DNA of 64,000 nt, taken from positions 1,054,001 to 1,118,000 of the forward strand of contig JAXLQR010000002.1 of assembly GCA_046331545.1 (NCBI GenBank). Direction: 5' to 3'. Each line of letters starts with the position of its first letter. Within the stretch, counting starts at the first letter, position 1. A program made the translations under genes and the position numbers. This DNA comes from JADJVL01 sp046331545. Lineage in GTDB: Bacteria > Acidobacteriota > Holophagae > Holophagales > Holophagaceae. Positions 44,435-53,017 of the stretch are shown here, piece by piece. The notes under the pieces are model-generated. The model was not told the origin of the DNA, ran no database searches, and saw only the letters and a list, made by a program, of their open reading frames with translations.

Positions 44435-45703
44435 GTGACCGACCTCTCCGGCGACAAGTACCGCGTCCTGCTCCTGGCCTGCGTCCTGCTGGTGCTCGCC
44501 TACCGCGCCGCGATGGCCGCCCTGCTGGCGGCCTTCCACGCCCTGCCCAGCCTGCAGCGCCGGCGCCTGCTGGAGGAGGGCGCCTTCGAGGATCCCCTGC
44601 TGCGGGAGCTGCTGGAGCATCCGCACCTCCTGGGCATGGGCCTCAACCTCTGGAACCAGGGCCTGCTGGTGCTGCTGCTGGGCCTGCTGCTCTCCCTCAG
44701 CCTCTCCCTCCCCGGCGGCGTGTGGATGCTGGCGGCCTTCATCGTGCTCTACGTCTGGGCCCTGGATCTCGCGCTGCCCTCCCTGCTCACGGCCCACGAG
44801 CCCGCCCGCTGGATCGTGCGCCTCTTCCCGTTCTACGGGCCCATGCACCGCCTCCTCTCGCCCTTCTTCATGCCCGTCGCCCGGGTGCTGGAGCGGCGCC
44901 GGGAGGTCCTCGAGAAGGCGAAGGAGGACGAGGAGGAGGACGTCACCGAGGACGCCGTCACCGCCTTCCTGGAGGAGGGCGAGGCCGAGGGCATCCTCGA
45001 GGAGTCCGACCGGGAACTCATCCGCAACGTGGTGACCTTCGGGGACACCGTGGTGCGCGAGGTGATGACGCCGCGAACGCGCATCAAGGCCCTGCCGGTC
45101 TCCTGCACCGGCGCCGAGGCCTGGGAGGCCTTCCGGGAGACCCGCCACGCCCGCCTGCCCCTCTTCGAGGGGAGCATCGACCACGTGAAGGGCGTCCTCC
45201 TGCTCAAGGACCTGATCCAGGTCCCGCCGGAGGAGGTCCGCCCCTCGGAGCTCATGCACGCGCCGGTCTTCGTCCCCGAGAGCATGCCCGTCCTGGACCT
45301 CCTCCGGCAGTTCCAGCGGGAACGCTTCCAGCTCGCGGTGGTGGTGGACGAGTTCGGCACCGTCACCGGCGTGGCCACCACCGAGGACCTCCTCGAGGAG
45401 GTCTTCGGCGAGATCCAGGACGAGCACGAAGGGCAGAAGGACTTCGTGGAGGCCGGCGAGGGCGTCTTCCTGGTGAGCGGGCAGACCCACGTGGAGGACC
45501 TGGAGGCGCGCCTGGGCCTGCCCTTCGAGCGGGACGGCTTCGACACCGTCGGCGGCCTGGTCATGGCCCGCCTCGGCCGCGTGCCCGCCCCCGGGGAGCG
45601 CGTCGAGGCCGGCGGGGCCCGGCTCGTCGTCACCCGCATGGACGGCCACCGGGTGGCCCAGGTGCGGGTGGAGCTCCCGCCCCCGGCGGCGGAGGCGCCG
45701 TGA
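44435..45703 (+). CDS. CorC/HlyC-type CBS-domain membrane protein
   Basis: A 422-residue protein starting with GTG. The N-terminal 150 residues hold membrane helices of the DUF21/CNNM type, followed by an acidic linker (KEDEEEDVTED), a CBS pair (VREVMTPRTRIKALPV, then LQVAVVVDEFGT-like FQLAVVVDEFGTVTGV) and a C-terminal CorC_HlyC domain. Such proteins act in divalent-cation (magnesium or cobalt) handling. The stop overlaps the GTG start of the next gene (GTGA). Confidence 0.86.
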   Translation: MTDLSGDKYRVLLLACVLLVLAYRAAMAALLAAFHALPSLQRRRLLEEGAFEDPLLRELLEHPHLLGMGLNLWNQGLLVLLLGLLLSLSLSLPGGVWMLAAFIVLYVWALDLALPSLLTAHEPARWIVRLFPFYGPMHRLLSPFFMPVARVLERRREVLEKAKEDEEEDVTEDAVTAFLEEGEAEGILEESDRELIRNVVTFGDTVVREVMTPRTRIKALPVSCTGAEAWEAFRETRHARLPLFEGSIDHVKGVLLLKDLIQVPPEEVRPSELMHAPVFVPESMPVLDLLRQFQRERFQLAVVVDEFGTVTGVATTEDLLEEVFGEIQDEHEGQKDFVEAGEGVFLVSGQTHVEDLEARLGLPFERDGFDTVGGLVMARLGRVPAPGERVEAGGARLVVTRMDGHRVAQVRVELPPPAAEAP

Positions 45704-46971
45704 GTGGCTCGCCGCTCCGGACCCTCCTCGCGGCCGCGGCCCTCCTGGGCCTGCCGGTCCTGCTCCTGGTGCTCCGCCACAAGCAGCGCACCCGCCTCGT
45801 CCCCCAGCCCCGGGGCATGGTGCTGGGCCTCTACGCCGGCCTGCCCGACTACGACTACGGCGAGGAGCTCGCCCGCATCCGCGCCACGGGGGCCACCGCC
45901 GTGAGCCTCCAGGCCATCTACCGGATGGAGCACTACCACAGCACGGAGATCGGCCGGCACCCCACCAGCAGCCCCACGGAGGCGAGCCTGCGCCGCACCT
46001 TCCGCCAGGCCCGGGGGCTCGGCCTCCGGATGATGTTCTTCCCCACCATCAACCTCCGCGACGAGGCGGAGAACGCGACGTGGTGGCGGGGCAACATCCG
46101 GCCCAAGGACTGGGACGCGTGGTGGGAGGACTACACGGCCTTCAACGTCGCCCTCGCGCGCATCGCCGGCGAGGAGGGCGTGGAGTGGTACAGCGTGGGT
46201 ACGGAGATGGCCAGCACCCACCGCTTCCCCGACCGCTGGCGCAGGCTCTGCGCCGAGGTGCGCAAGGTCTATCCGGGCAAGATCACCTACAGCGTGAACT
46301 TCGACAGCCACGACAGCTTCACCTTCGGCGACGCCCTCGACGTCATCGGGATGAACACCTACGACCCCATCGCGAAGTACGACGACTACCCCACCGAGAC
46401 CCAGATCCGCGACGCCTGGTGGTGGATCGTCTACAAGGCCCGCACCCTGCAGGCCCGCTTCAAGCGCCCGGTGATGATCACCGAGGTGGGCTACCCCTCC
46501 GTGGCCCACGCCCACGTGGGCCCCTGGGACTTCCGCACGGAGAAGCCCCTGGACCTGGACCTGCAGAAGCTGCTGGTGAAGGGGGCCTTCGACGTGCTGC
46601 GCAACTGGAGCGACGGCGAGGCGGTCTTCTACTACCTCTACGGGGAGAACCTGAACGTCAAGCCCGTGGGCGGCCCCGGGGACCGCACCTACGCCATCTG
46701 GGGCAAGCCCGTGGAGGCCGTGGTGCGGGACTACTTCGCCCAGCCCATCTTCGAGGGCCACATCCCCCCGAAGCCCGAGAACGTCCAGGAGGCCGTGGTC
46801 CAGACCCTCGCCGCCCAGCACCGCCGGCTGCGGGACTACGAGGACGCCGTGCTGCCCCCGTGGGTGGCGGAGTGGGAGGCCGTCCATCCCGCCGACCGGG
46901 CCGCGGCCCTGGCCATCCTGGCCAAGGAGCCGGTGCCCGTCCGCAAGGTGCCGAGGGGGCGGGCAAGGTAA
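45700..46971 (+). CDS. Glycoside hydrolase-like TIM-barrel protein (GH113/GTA type)
   Basis: A 423-residue protein with an N-terminal membrane helix or uncleaved signal (about 6-25). The barrel shows the two expected carboxylates of clan A hydrolases: Glu in YSVGTEMAST as acid/base and Glu in MITEVGYPS as nucleophile. Aromatic segments (WWRGNIRPKDWDAWW) line the putative cleft. The closest relatives by motif are beta-mannanase-like GH113 and phage GTA TIM-barrel proteins; the natural glycan is unknown. The GTG start overlaps the CorC-like gene, so the pair may act together at the envelope. Confidence 0.75.
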   Translation: MSGSPLRTLLAAAALLGLPVLLLVLRHKQRTRLVPQPRGMVLGLYAGLPDYDYGEELARIRATGATAVSLQAIYRMEHYHSTEIGRHPTSSPTEASLRRTFRQARGLGLRMMFFPTINLRDEAENATWWRGNIRPKDWDAWWEDYTAFNVALARIAGEEGVEWYSVGTEMASTHRFPDRWRRLCAEVRKVYPGKITYSVNFDSHDSFTFGDALDVIGMNTYDPIAKYDDYPTETQIRDAWWWIVYKARTLQARFKRPVMITEVGYPSVAHAHVGPWDFRTEKPLDLDLQKLLVKGAFDVLRNWSDGEAVFYYLYGENLNVKPVGGPGDRTYAIWGKPVEAVVRDYFAQPIFEGHIPPKPENVQEAVVQTLAAQHRRLRDYEDAVLPPWVAEWEAVHPADRAAALAILAKEPVPVRKVPRGRAR

Positions 46972-47031
46972 GACCTGGGGGCTCCGCACTTTGGACTTGG
47001 GCCCCGGGCGCCTCGCGCTATGCTTCCCCCC

Positions 47032-47778
47032 ATGGCGGCCAAGCCGGATCCCAGTGCCCAGAAGACCCTCCTGGTCGTCGAGGACGACGACCTGACCATG
47101 CGCTTCTACCAGACCGGCCTCCGGCCCCTGCAGGAGTTCCGCTTCATCGCCGCCGCCAACGGCCAGCAGGCGGTGGAGATCCTGCAGAAGGAGCCCGTGG
47201 ACGTCCTCATGACGGACCTGAACATGCCCGTCATGGACGGCTACAAGCTGGTGGCCCACATGACGCGCCACTACCCCAGCGTGCCGATCCTCGTCATCAC
47301 GGGGATGGGGGACGGCGAGATGAAGCCCGAGGTGCACCAGATCAAGGGGATCCGCATCCTGCACAAGCCCATGAAGCTCTCGGTGCTGATGGAGGAGATC
47401 CGCGCCGCCTCCACCCACGAGCCCACCGGGCGGGTGAAGGGCATCTCCCTGGGCAGCCTGCTCCAGCTCATGAACTGGGAGCAGAAGTCCTGCACCCTCA
47501 CGGTGCGGCACCACGACGACAAGGGGCAGCTCCACACCGGCTACCTCTACGTGAAGCACGGCGAACTCATCCACGCGGCCTACCAGCAGGAGGAGGGCAT
47601 CCCGGCGGCCTACACCATCCTGGGCTGGGACCGGCCCGAGGTGGACTTCGTGGAGACCTGCCGCATGCACCGCACCATGGAGCTGCCCATCACCGAGATC
47701 CTGATGAACGTGGCCATGATCAAGGACCACGAGACCCTGGACGGGACGCAGATCCACCTGAAGGGCCTGGAGAGCTGA
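47032..47778 (+). CDS. Response regulator with C-terminal DUF4388 domain
   Basis: A 248-residue two-domain protein. Residues 10-125 form a receiver with the phosphoacceptor Asp in VDVLMTDLNMPVMDG and the Lys in ILHKPMK. The C-terminal half (GISLGSLLQLMNWEQKSCTL, then GYLYVKHGELIHAAY) is DUF4388, related to PatA N-terminal domains found in gliding and surface-behaviour regulators; it has no DNA-binding motif. The output is probably protein-protein. An ATG 12 bases upstream is an alternative start; neither has a good ribosome site. No kinase gene adjoins it. Confidence 0.82.
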   Translation: MAAKPDPSAQKTLLVVEDDDLTMRFYQTGLRPLQEFRFIAAANGQQAVEILQKEPVDVLMTDLNMPVMDGYKLVAHMTRHYPSVPILVITGMGDGEMKPEVHQIKGIRILHKPMKLSVLMEEIRAASTHEPTGRVKGISLGSLLQLMNWEQKSCTLTVRHHDDKGQLHTGYLYVKHGELIHAAYQQEEGIPAAYTILGWDRPEVDFVETCRMHRTMELPITEILMNVAMIKDHETLDGTQIHLKGLES

Positions 47779-47812
47779 AGGCGGCGGGCCTACCCTTGGG
47801 CCGGAGCCTGCC

Positions 47813-48010
47813 ATGAGCGATCCCGCCGCCGTCCCCGCCCCGGAGTCCAACCTGCACCGCGTGGAGCACTACGCCCTCGCCATCCTCAACGGCATGGCCG
47901 CCGCCGGGAACCTGGGCCTGGCCGACGCCGACATCGACTACGCCATCGACCTCGCCGAACGGCTCGCCACGCGGCTCGCGGAGCGCGGGCACGTGGTCCC
48001 CAGGGCCTGA
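47813..48010 (+). CDS. Small helical protein of unknown function
   Basis: A 65-residue, acidic, mostly helical protein (HRVEHYALAILNGMAAAGNL, then DIDYAIDLAERLATRLAERG). A GGAG ribosome site precedes the ATG. It follows the response regulator gene after 34 bases and may be co-transcribed. No family recognised. Confidence 0.55.
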   Translation: MSDPAAVPAPESNLHRVEHYALAILNGMAAAGNLGLADADIDYAIDLAERLATRLAERGHVVPRA

Positions 48011-48148
48011 GTCCGCCCGCGTCCCGGGTCGCCGGCGTCCCGTTCCGGGGCGTGGCAAACACCTCAGCATAGCCGAAAAAAAAATCGCTTTCGCGTCTTG
48101 AGCTGCGCGGGATCCGGACCGAGGCTGAAGGTCCAGTCAGGAGAGCCC

Positions 48149-49297
48149 ATGCTCGCGAAGCCCCGCCTTCTGACCCCCGGCCCCACGCCTCTCTTGCCGG
48201 AGGGTCTTTCTGCCCAGTCGATGGCCACGATCCATCACCGGACCCCGGCCTTCAAGGCCCTCTTCCGCAAGTCCCGGGAAGGATTGAGACGCTTCTTCCG
48301 CCTCGTCGAGGGGGAGGAGGTGGTGATCCTCAGCGGCAGCGGCACCGCGGGCCTGGAAGCGGCCCTGGTGAACGCCTGCGCCCCCGGCGACGCCGTGCTG
48401 GTGCTGCACGCGGGCAAGTTCGGCGAGCGCTGGGTGAAGATCGCCAGGGGCTACGGCCTCACGGTGGTGGAGGTCAAGGCGCCCTACGGCGAGACCTTCA
48501 GCGCGGACCGGCTCCGCGAGGCCCTGAAGACCGCCCCGAAGCTCAGGGCCTTCTGCGTCCAGGAGCACGAGAGCAGCACCGGCGTGCGCCATCCCGTGAA
48601 GGAGCTCGTCGCCGTCCTCAATGAGGTCCAGCCCGAGTGCCTCGTCCTCGTGGACGGCATCACCGGCGTGGGCGTCCACGACGTGCGCATGTCCGACGGC
48701 ATCGACGCGCTCGTCTGCGGCAGCCAGAAGGCCCTGGCCCTCCAGCCGGGCCTGGCCTTCGTGGCGCTCAGCCCGCGCTACCTGGCCCAGCTCGACGCGC
48801 CCCACCTGCCCCGCTTCTACTTCGACCTGCGCAGCGAGCTGAAGGCCCACGCCGACAGCGGCACGGCGTGGACGCCCGCCATCGGCCTCGTGGCGGCGCT
48901 CGACGCCGCCTGCACGTGGCTCGAGGGCATCGGCGGCGTGGAGACCCTCATCGCCAACGCCGAACTCCAGGCGAGGGCCTTCCGCGCGGCCCTCGCGCGC
49001 TGGGAGCTGCCCCTCTTCTCCAAGGCCCCGGGCAACGCGCTCACCGCCGTGACCGTGGAGGGGAGCAGCGCCCTGCTCAAGGCCCTGCGGGACAAGGCGG
49101 GCCTGAGCCTCGCCAACGGCCAGGGCGAGCTGGAGAACCACATGGTGCGCGTCGCGCACCTCGGCTACGTGGACGCCCTCGACACGCTGATGGTGGTCTC
49201 CACCCTGGAGGCGGCCTTCAAGGCCCACGGCATCAAGGTGGCCGCCAGCGGCTGCGAGGCCGCCCAGGACGTGCTGGCGCCCTGCCTCAAGGGCTAG
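48149..49297 (+). CDS. Class V aminotransferase (serine-pathway type)
   Basis: A 382-residue PLP enzyme of the alanine-glyoxylate / serine-pyruvate / archaeal-type phosphoserine aminotransferase group. The N-terminal LLTPGPTPLLPEG and the Lys segment VCGSQKALALQPGL are typical. Directly upstream of serA, it is likely the phosphoserine aminotransferase, as in archaea and Thermotoga where enzymes of this group replace SerC. Serine-glyoxylate transamination is the alternative. The ATG at 48149 has an AGGAG site five bases upstream. Confidence 0.85.
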   Translation: MLAKPRLLTPGPTPLLPEGLSAQSMATIHHRTPAFKALFRKSREGLRRFFRLVEGEEVVILSGSGTAGLEAALVNACAPGDAVLVLHAGKFGERWVKIARGYGLTVVEVKAPYGETFSADRLREALKTAPKLRAFCVQEHESSTGVRHPVKELVAVLNEVQPECLVLVDGITGVGVHDVRMSDGIDALVCGSQKALALQPGLAFVALSPRYLAQLDAPHLPRFYFDLRSELKAHADSGTAWTPAIGLVAALDAACTWLEGIGGVETLIANAELQARAFRAALARWELPLFSKAPGNALTAVTVEGSSALLKALRDKAGLSLANGQGELENHMVRVAHLGYVDALDTLMVVSTLEAAFKAHGIKVAASGCEAAQDVLAPCLKG

Positions 49298-49374
49298 GCC
49301 GAGCTCCATCCCGGTCCGCGGCGCCCCGGCGCCGCGGCGGGTCCATTCCCGATTCCGAACCCCAAGGAGTTCCC

Positions 49375-50937
49375 ATGCGCATCCTCGCCTGCGACGGCAT
49401 CCACGAAGACGGCCTCGAGACCTTCCGGGCCGCCGGTTGGACGGTGGCCGTCTCCGATCCCATCAAGGACCCGGCGGCCCTGAAGGCCGCCCTCAAGGAC
49501 GCCGACGTGCTGCTGGTGCGCAGCGCCACCAAGGTACCCGCCGAGGCGCTGGAGGGCGCCGAGCGGCTCAAGGTCATCGGCCGCGCCGGGGCCGGCGTCG
49601 ACACCATCGACGTGGACGCCGCCACCGAGCGGGGTATCGCGGTGATGAACGCGCCCGACGGCAACACCCTGGCGGCCGCGGAGCACGCCCTCGCCCTGCT
49701 CTTCGCCCTGGCCCGGCACATCCCGTCGGCGGACGCGGGCATGAAGGCCGGCGAGTGGCCGAAGGGCGGCCTCACGGGCTTCCAGCTCGAGGGCAAGAAG
49801 CTCGGGATCATCGGCCTGGGCCGGATCGGCGCCACCGTGGCCCGCAAGGCCCGCGGCGTCGGCATGGAGGTGGCCGCCTTCGACCCCTTCCTGCCCGCGG
49901 CCGTGGCCGCGCGCATGGACGTGCCGATGATGGAGCTGGACGACCTCCTCCACTGGGCGGACGTCGTGACGCTCCACATCCCCCGCACCGCGGAGACCAC
50001 GAACCTCCTGGACGACAAGCGGCTGAAGCGGATGCGCAAGGGTGCCTGCCTCATCAACGCCGCCCGCGGCGGCCTGGTGGACGAGAAGGCCCTGCTCAAG
50101 CACCTCGACGCCGGCCACCTGGGCGGCGCGGCCCTCGACACCTTCGTCCACGAACCCCTGCCCGCGGATTCGCCGCTCCGGAGCCACCCGAGGCTCATCC
50201 TCACGCCCCATCTGGGCGCCAGCACCTCCGAGGCACAGAAGGCCGTGAGCACGATCCTCGCCAAGCAGGTGATGGACTTCCTCCAGACCGGCGCGGTGGC
50301 GGGCTGCGTGAACCTGCCGCCCCTCTCGCCGGAGGCCGCCCGGGAGATGGGTCCCTGGATGCCCCTGATGACGAGCCTCGGCAAGCTCTGCGTGCGCCTC
50401 GTGCCCGCGCCGGTGAAGCTGCACCTGACCTACGCGGGAAGGGTCGAGGCGCTCGACCCCAAGCCCCTCACCCGCATGCTGGTGGCGGCGCTGCTGGGCT
50501 CGGCCTCGGGCCGCGTCACGCCGGTGAACGCGCTCCAGGAGGCCGCCCAGCGCGGGCTCGAGGTGAGCGAGACCCTGGGGGGCGACGGCGACGGCTTCGA
50601 CCGGCTCCTGCGGGTGCGCATCGAGGGCGGCGGATCGGTCCGCGAGATCGAGGCCACCCTGCACCGCGGCCCTCGCGTGGTGCGCCTGGACGGCGTGGAG
50701 CTGGACTTCGACCCGCGGTCCCACTTCCTGCTCATGCGCAACGAGGACAAGCCGGGCGTCATCGGCCTCGTGGGCTCCCACCTCGGCGCCGCGGGCATCA
50801 ACATCATCAACTTCTCCCTGGGCGCCACGGGGCACGGGAACGCCATCGCGGCCATCACCGTGGACCGCGTGGTGCCGAAGAAGCAGGTGGAGGCGCTGCG
50901 CGCCGTCCCCGGCATCGTGGCCCTGGAGATGGTCTGA
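49375..50937 (+). CDS. serA: D-3-phosphoglycerate dehydrogenase
   Basis: A 520-residue NAD-dependent enzyme for the first step of the phosphorylated serine pathway. Order: substrate-binding domain, Rossmann domain (LGIIGLGRIGATVA), catalytic Arg/Glu/His of the 2-hydroxyacid dehydrogenases (the His in TPHLGAST), an intervening domain typical of long type I enzymes, and a C-terminal ACT domain (RNEDKPGVIGLVGSHL) for serine feedback. An AAGGAG site precedes the ATG. The next gene starts one base after its stop. Confidence 0.96.
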   Translation: MRILACDGIHEDGLETFRAAGWTVAVSDPIKDPAALKAALKDADVLLVRSATKVPAEALEGAERLKVIGRAGAGVDTIDVDAATERGIAVMNAPDGNTLAAAEHALALLFALARHIPSADAGMKAGEWPKGGLTGFQLEGKKLGIIGLGRIGATVARKARGVGMEVAAFDPFLPAAVAARMDVPMMELDDLLHWADVVTLHIPRTAETTNLLDDKRLKRMRKGACLINAARGGLVDEKALLKHLDAGHLGGAALDTFVHEPLPADSPLRSHPRLILTPHLGASTSEAQKAVSTILAKQVMDFLQTGAVAGCVNLPPLSPEAAREMGPWMPLMTSLGKLCVRLVPAPVKLHLTYAGRVEALDPKPLTRMLVAALLGSASGRVTPVNALQEAAQRGLEVSETLGGDGDGFDRLLRVRIEGGGSVREIEATLHRGPRVVRLDGVELDFDPRSHFLLMRNEDKPGVIGLVGSHLGAAGINIINFSLGATGHGNAIAAITVDRVVPKKQVEALRAVPGIVALEMV

Positions 50938-50938
50938 C

Positions 50939-51580
50939 ATGCGCATCCTCCTCTGCAGGCACGGCGAGACCCCCTGGAACGCGGCGGGCCGCTACCAGGG
51001 CCAGATGGACATCCCCCTCTCCGACGTGGGCGAGGGCCAGGCCCGGGCCCTGGGGGAACGGCTGAAGGACGTGGCCATCACCAAGGCCGTGGCCTCGCCC
51101 CTCTCCCGGGCGAAGCGCACCGCGGAGCTGGCGCTCGGCGAACGGGCGGGGATGCTGACGCTCCACCGCGGCCTCGCGGAGATCGCCCACGGCGAATGGG
51201 AGGGCATGCTGGCCTCGGAGATCCGAGCCAGGGATCCCGAGCGGCTGGCCCAGTGGCGGGACGAACCCCACAAGGTCCTGATGCCCGGCGGCGAGTCCAT
51301 GGACCAGGTGCTCGACCGGAGCTGGACGGCCTTCCAGGAGATCTCGGAAGGACTCGGCGCCGAGGACACGCTTCTCGTGGTCGCCCACGACGCCGTGAAC
51401 CGGGCATTGATCTGTCAGGTTATGGGCCTCCCGATGGCGCGGCTGTGGAGCTTCCGCCAGGCTCCGGCCACCCTGAACCTGCTAGAGGGGGAAGGCGTGG
51501 ATTCGCTCCAGGTGGTGCGGCTCAATGACGCCAGCCATGTGGCCGGGCTGTTCGGGGAGGCGGTGCATCGGGCGCTCTAA
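50939..51580 (+). CDS. Histidine phosphatase, probable metal-independent phosphoserine phosphatase
   Basis: A 213-residue member of the phosphoglycerate mutase-like family. The RHGE motif (CRHGETPWN) supplies the phosphorylated His, with the second His in VVAHDAVNR. Members of this family act as metal-independent phosphoserine phosphatases in Hydrogenobacter. Here the gene starts one base after serA and no SerB-type gene is present, so the final step of serine synthesis is the likely role. Other candidates are alpha-ribazole phosphatase or general sugar-phosphate phosphatase; no cobalamin genes adjoin it. Confidence 0.82.
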   Translation: MRILLCRHGETPWNAAGRYQGQMDIPLSDVGEGQARALGERLKDVAITKAVASPLSRAKRTAELALGERAGMLTLHRGLAEIAHGEWEGMLASEIRARDPERLAQWRDEPHKVLMPGGESMDQVLDRSWTAFQEISEGLGAEDTLLVVAHDAVNRALICQVMGLPMARLWSFRQAPATLNLLEGEGVDSLQVVRLNDASHVAGLFGEAVHRAL

Positions 51581-51583
51581 ACT

Positions 51584-51740
51584 GGTCATAAATTATAAAA
51601 TCATAGATAAAATTAATACTTTATATAAACATTAAAATAATTAAACATGTCAAAAATTTGAAGAACATTGTAATCGAATTATTTCATCTATTGAATTTTT
51701 AATAATTCTATAGATTAAAATATTTGAATTTACATATTGG
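51584..51740. other. Extremely AT-rich intergenic block
   Basis: From 51591 to 51740 only 22 of 150 bases are G or C (about 15%), in a genome region that is otherwise around 70% GC. It contains no sizeable open frame, no DnaA box and no obvious tRNA or transposon end. Several TATAAT-like and TTGAAT-like words occur, so it could be a strong promoter/UP region for the ComEA-like gene at 51785, an easily melted site, or DNA of foreign origin. Confidence 0.8.
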
Positions 51741-51784
51741 CATCAATCTCGATGTTCAGTGATCGCCCTTGAAAGGAGGCGATC

Positions 51785-52102
51785 ATGAACACCACCCTGA
51801 AACACCTCACCCTGGCCGGCATCCTCGCGCTGGCCCTCCCCCTCGCGGCGGCCGGCAAGGCCAAGGCGAAGGCGCCGGCGCACCCGGTGAACCTCAACAC
51901 CGCGACCGTGACGGAGCTCATGCAGCTCCCCAAGGTCGGCCAGAAGACCGCCGAGCGGATCGTGGCCTTCCGCCGTGCGAACGGCGGCTTCCGCCGGGCG
52001 GAAGAGGTCATGTCCGTGAAGGGCATCGGCGAGAAGGGCTTCAAGAAGCTGCAGCCCTTCCTCAACGTCTCCGCCGCGGCCCCCGCCGCCGCGAAGAAGT
52101 AG
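51785..52102 (+). CDS. ComEA-like exported helix-hairpin-helix protein
   Basis: A 105-residue protein. A signal peptide (about 1-23, ending AAAGKAKAK) precedes one ComEA-type double helix-hairpin-helix (VNLNTATVTELMQLPKVGQK, then VMSVKGIGEKGFKKL). ComEA proteins bind incoming DNA in the periplasm during transformation. A perfect AAAGGAGG ribosome site precedes the ATG. It opens a cluster of pilin-like, radC and helical-bundle genes and lies just after the AT-rich block. Confidence 0.88.
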   Translation: MNTTLKHLTLAGILALALPLAAAGKAKAKAPAHPVNLNTATVTELMQLPKVGQKTAERIVAFRRANGGFRRAEEVMSVKGIGEKGFKKLQPFLNVSAAAPAAAKK

Positions 52103-52111
52103 GAGGCGGCC

Positions 52112-52639
52112 ATGGGCACCGGCGCGATCCGCATCCCTTCGGCCAGCACCGGCCCGCGCCGGTGCCCCCAGGCAGGATTCTCCTTCATCGAGTCCCTCGC
52201 CACCCTCGCGGTGGCGGGCTCCCTCGCCCTGGGGATCAGCACCCTGGACCTCGACCGGCCCAGCCTCGCGTCGGTCCAGACCGAGCTGCGGGCGGCCCTG
52301 GACCAGGCCTTCACCCTCGCCCACCACCGGGGCCGGAGCGTGAAGGTGTCCCTCCGGGCCGACAAGTCCCCCGACGTCCTGCCGCTCCAGATCCCCCGCA
52401 GGGTGAAGTGGGGCCTGCTGCCCGGCGTCCCCCTGCCCAAGGGCATGGACGATCCGAAGGTGGCCGACCAGGGCGGGGAGGCCCACGCGACGATCACCGT
52501 GTCGCCGCGCCACACCGCCACCGCCACCACGTGGTTCCTCAACGACGGCCGGGACGTGCTCTGCATGCGGCTCTCGGGCCAGGGGCGCATGACCCTCCTC
52601 CGCTGGAGGCGGGAGGACCGCGCGTGGGTGCGCCGATGA
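52112..52639 (+). CDS. GspH/FimT-type pseudopilin
   Basis: A 175-residue prepilin-like protein. A leader of about 22 residues ends in the peptidase site G-FSFIES, followed by a hydrophobic N-terminal helix (LATLAVAGSLALGIS). The C-terminal domain matches minor pseudopilins of type II secretion or type IV pili. An AGGAGG ribosome site precedes the ATG. Its stop overlaps the start of the next gene, a paralogue lacking the pilin helix. FimT binds DNA in competent bacteria, which fits the ComEA-like neighbour; that link is inference. Confidence 0.82.
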   Translation: MGTGAIRIPSASTGPRRCPQAGFSFIESLATLAVAGSLALGISTLDLDRPSLASVQTELRAALDQAFTLAHHRGRSVKVSLRADKSPDVLPLQIPRRVKWGLLPGVPLPKGMDDPKVADQGGEAHATITVSPRHTATATTWFLNDGRDVLCMRLSGQGRMTLLRWRREDRAWVRR

Positions 52640-53016
52640 GCTTCCGGTCCGAATTCCGCGAGGCCGCCCTGGAAATCCGGCGCGCCCTCGAAACCGGCTT
52701 CCGGCTCGCCGAGCGCACCGGCACCTTCGTCGTGCTCGAGCCCGAGCCCCGCCGGGGCCGCGGCCGGATCTCGCCGCGGCTGCCGGGGACCTTCGCCTGG
52801 GGCAAGCCGCCCCGGGTGCCCCTTCCGCCCCGCACCCTCGACGCGCGCTGGGCGGAGAGCCCGCGCAGCTTCACCCTCACCCCCTGGCGCACCGCCACCG
52901 CGGGGATGTGGTTCCTCCGCGACGGCTCCCGGGCGCTCTGCGTGAGCCTCTCGGCCAAGGGGGACGTGAAGGTGCTGCGTTTCCGCCCCCTGCTCCGCCG
53001 CTGGACGGAGGTCTGA
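52636..53016 (+). CDS. Pseudopilin-like globular domain without the N-terminal pilin helix
   Basis: A 126-residue protein that aligns with the C-terminal part of the preceding pseudopilin: helix IRRALETGFRLAERTG with LRAALDQAFTLAHHRG, and the ending TATAGMWFLRDGSRALCVSL with TATATTWFLNDGRDVLCMRL. It has no prepilin cleavage site, membrane helix or signal peptide, so it should remain soluble unless co-exported. It overlaps the upstream gene by four bases and ends one base before radC. Role unknown; a chaperone, cap or inhibitor of the pilin is conceivable. Confidence 0.7.
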   Translation: MSFRSEFREAALEIRRALETGFRLAERTGTFVVLEPEPRRGRGRISPRLPGTFAWGKPPRVPLPPRTLDARWAESPRSFTLTPWRTATAGMWFLRDGSRALCVSLSAKGDVKVLRFRPLLRRWTEV

Positions 53017-53017
53017 G

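Noticed and set aside
50939..51580. Glycolytic phosphoglycerate mutase
   Set aside because: The length (213) and the one-base linkage to serA favour a phosphatase of the histidine phosphatase family over the 230-250 residue glycolytic mutase.
51619..51668. A 15-codon hydrophobic minus-strand frame (MFFKFLTCLIILMFI) in the AT-rich block
   Set aside because: It has no ribosome site and such T-rich frames are expected by chance in DNA of this composition.
51584..51740. Replication origin in the AT-rich block
   Set aside because: No DnaA boxes are visible and dnaA, dnaN, gyrB, parAB or rpmH genes are absent around it.
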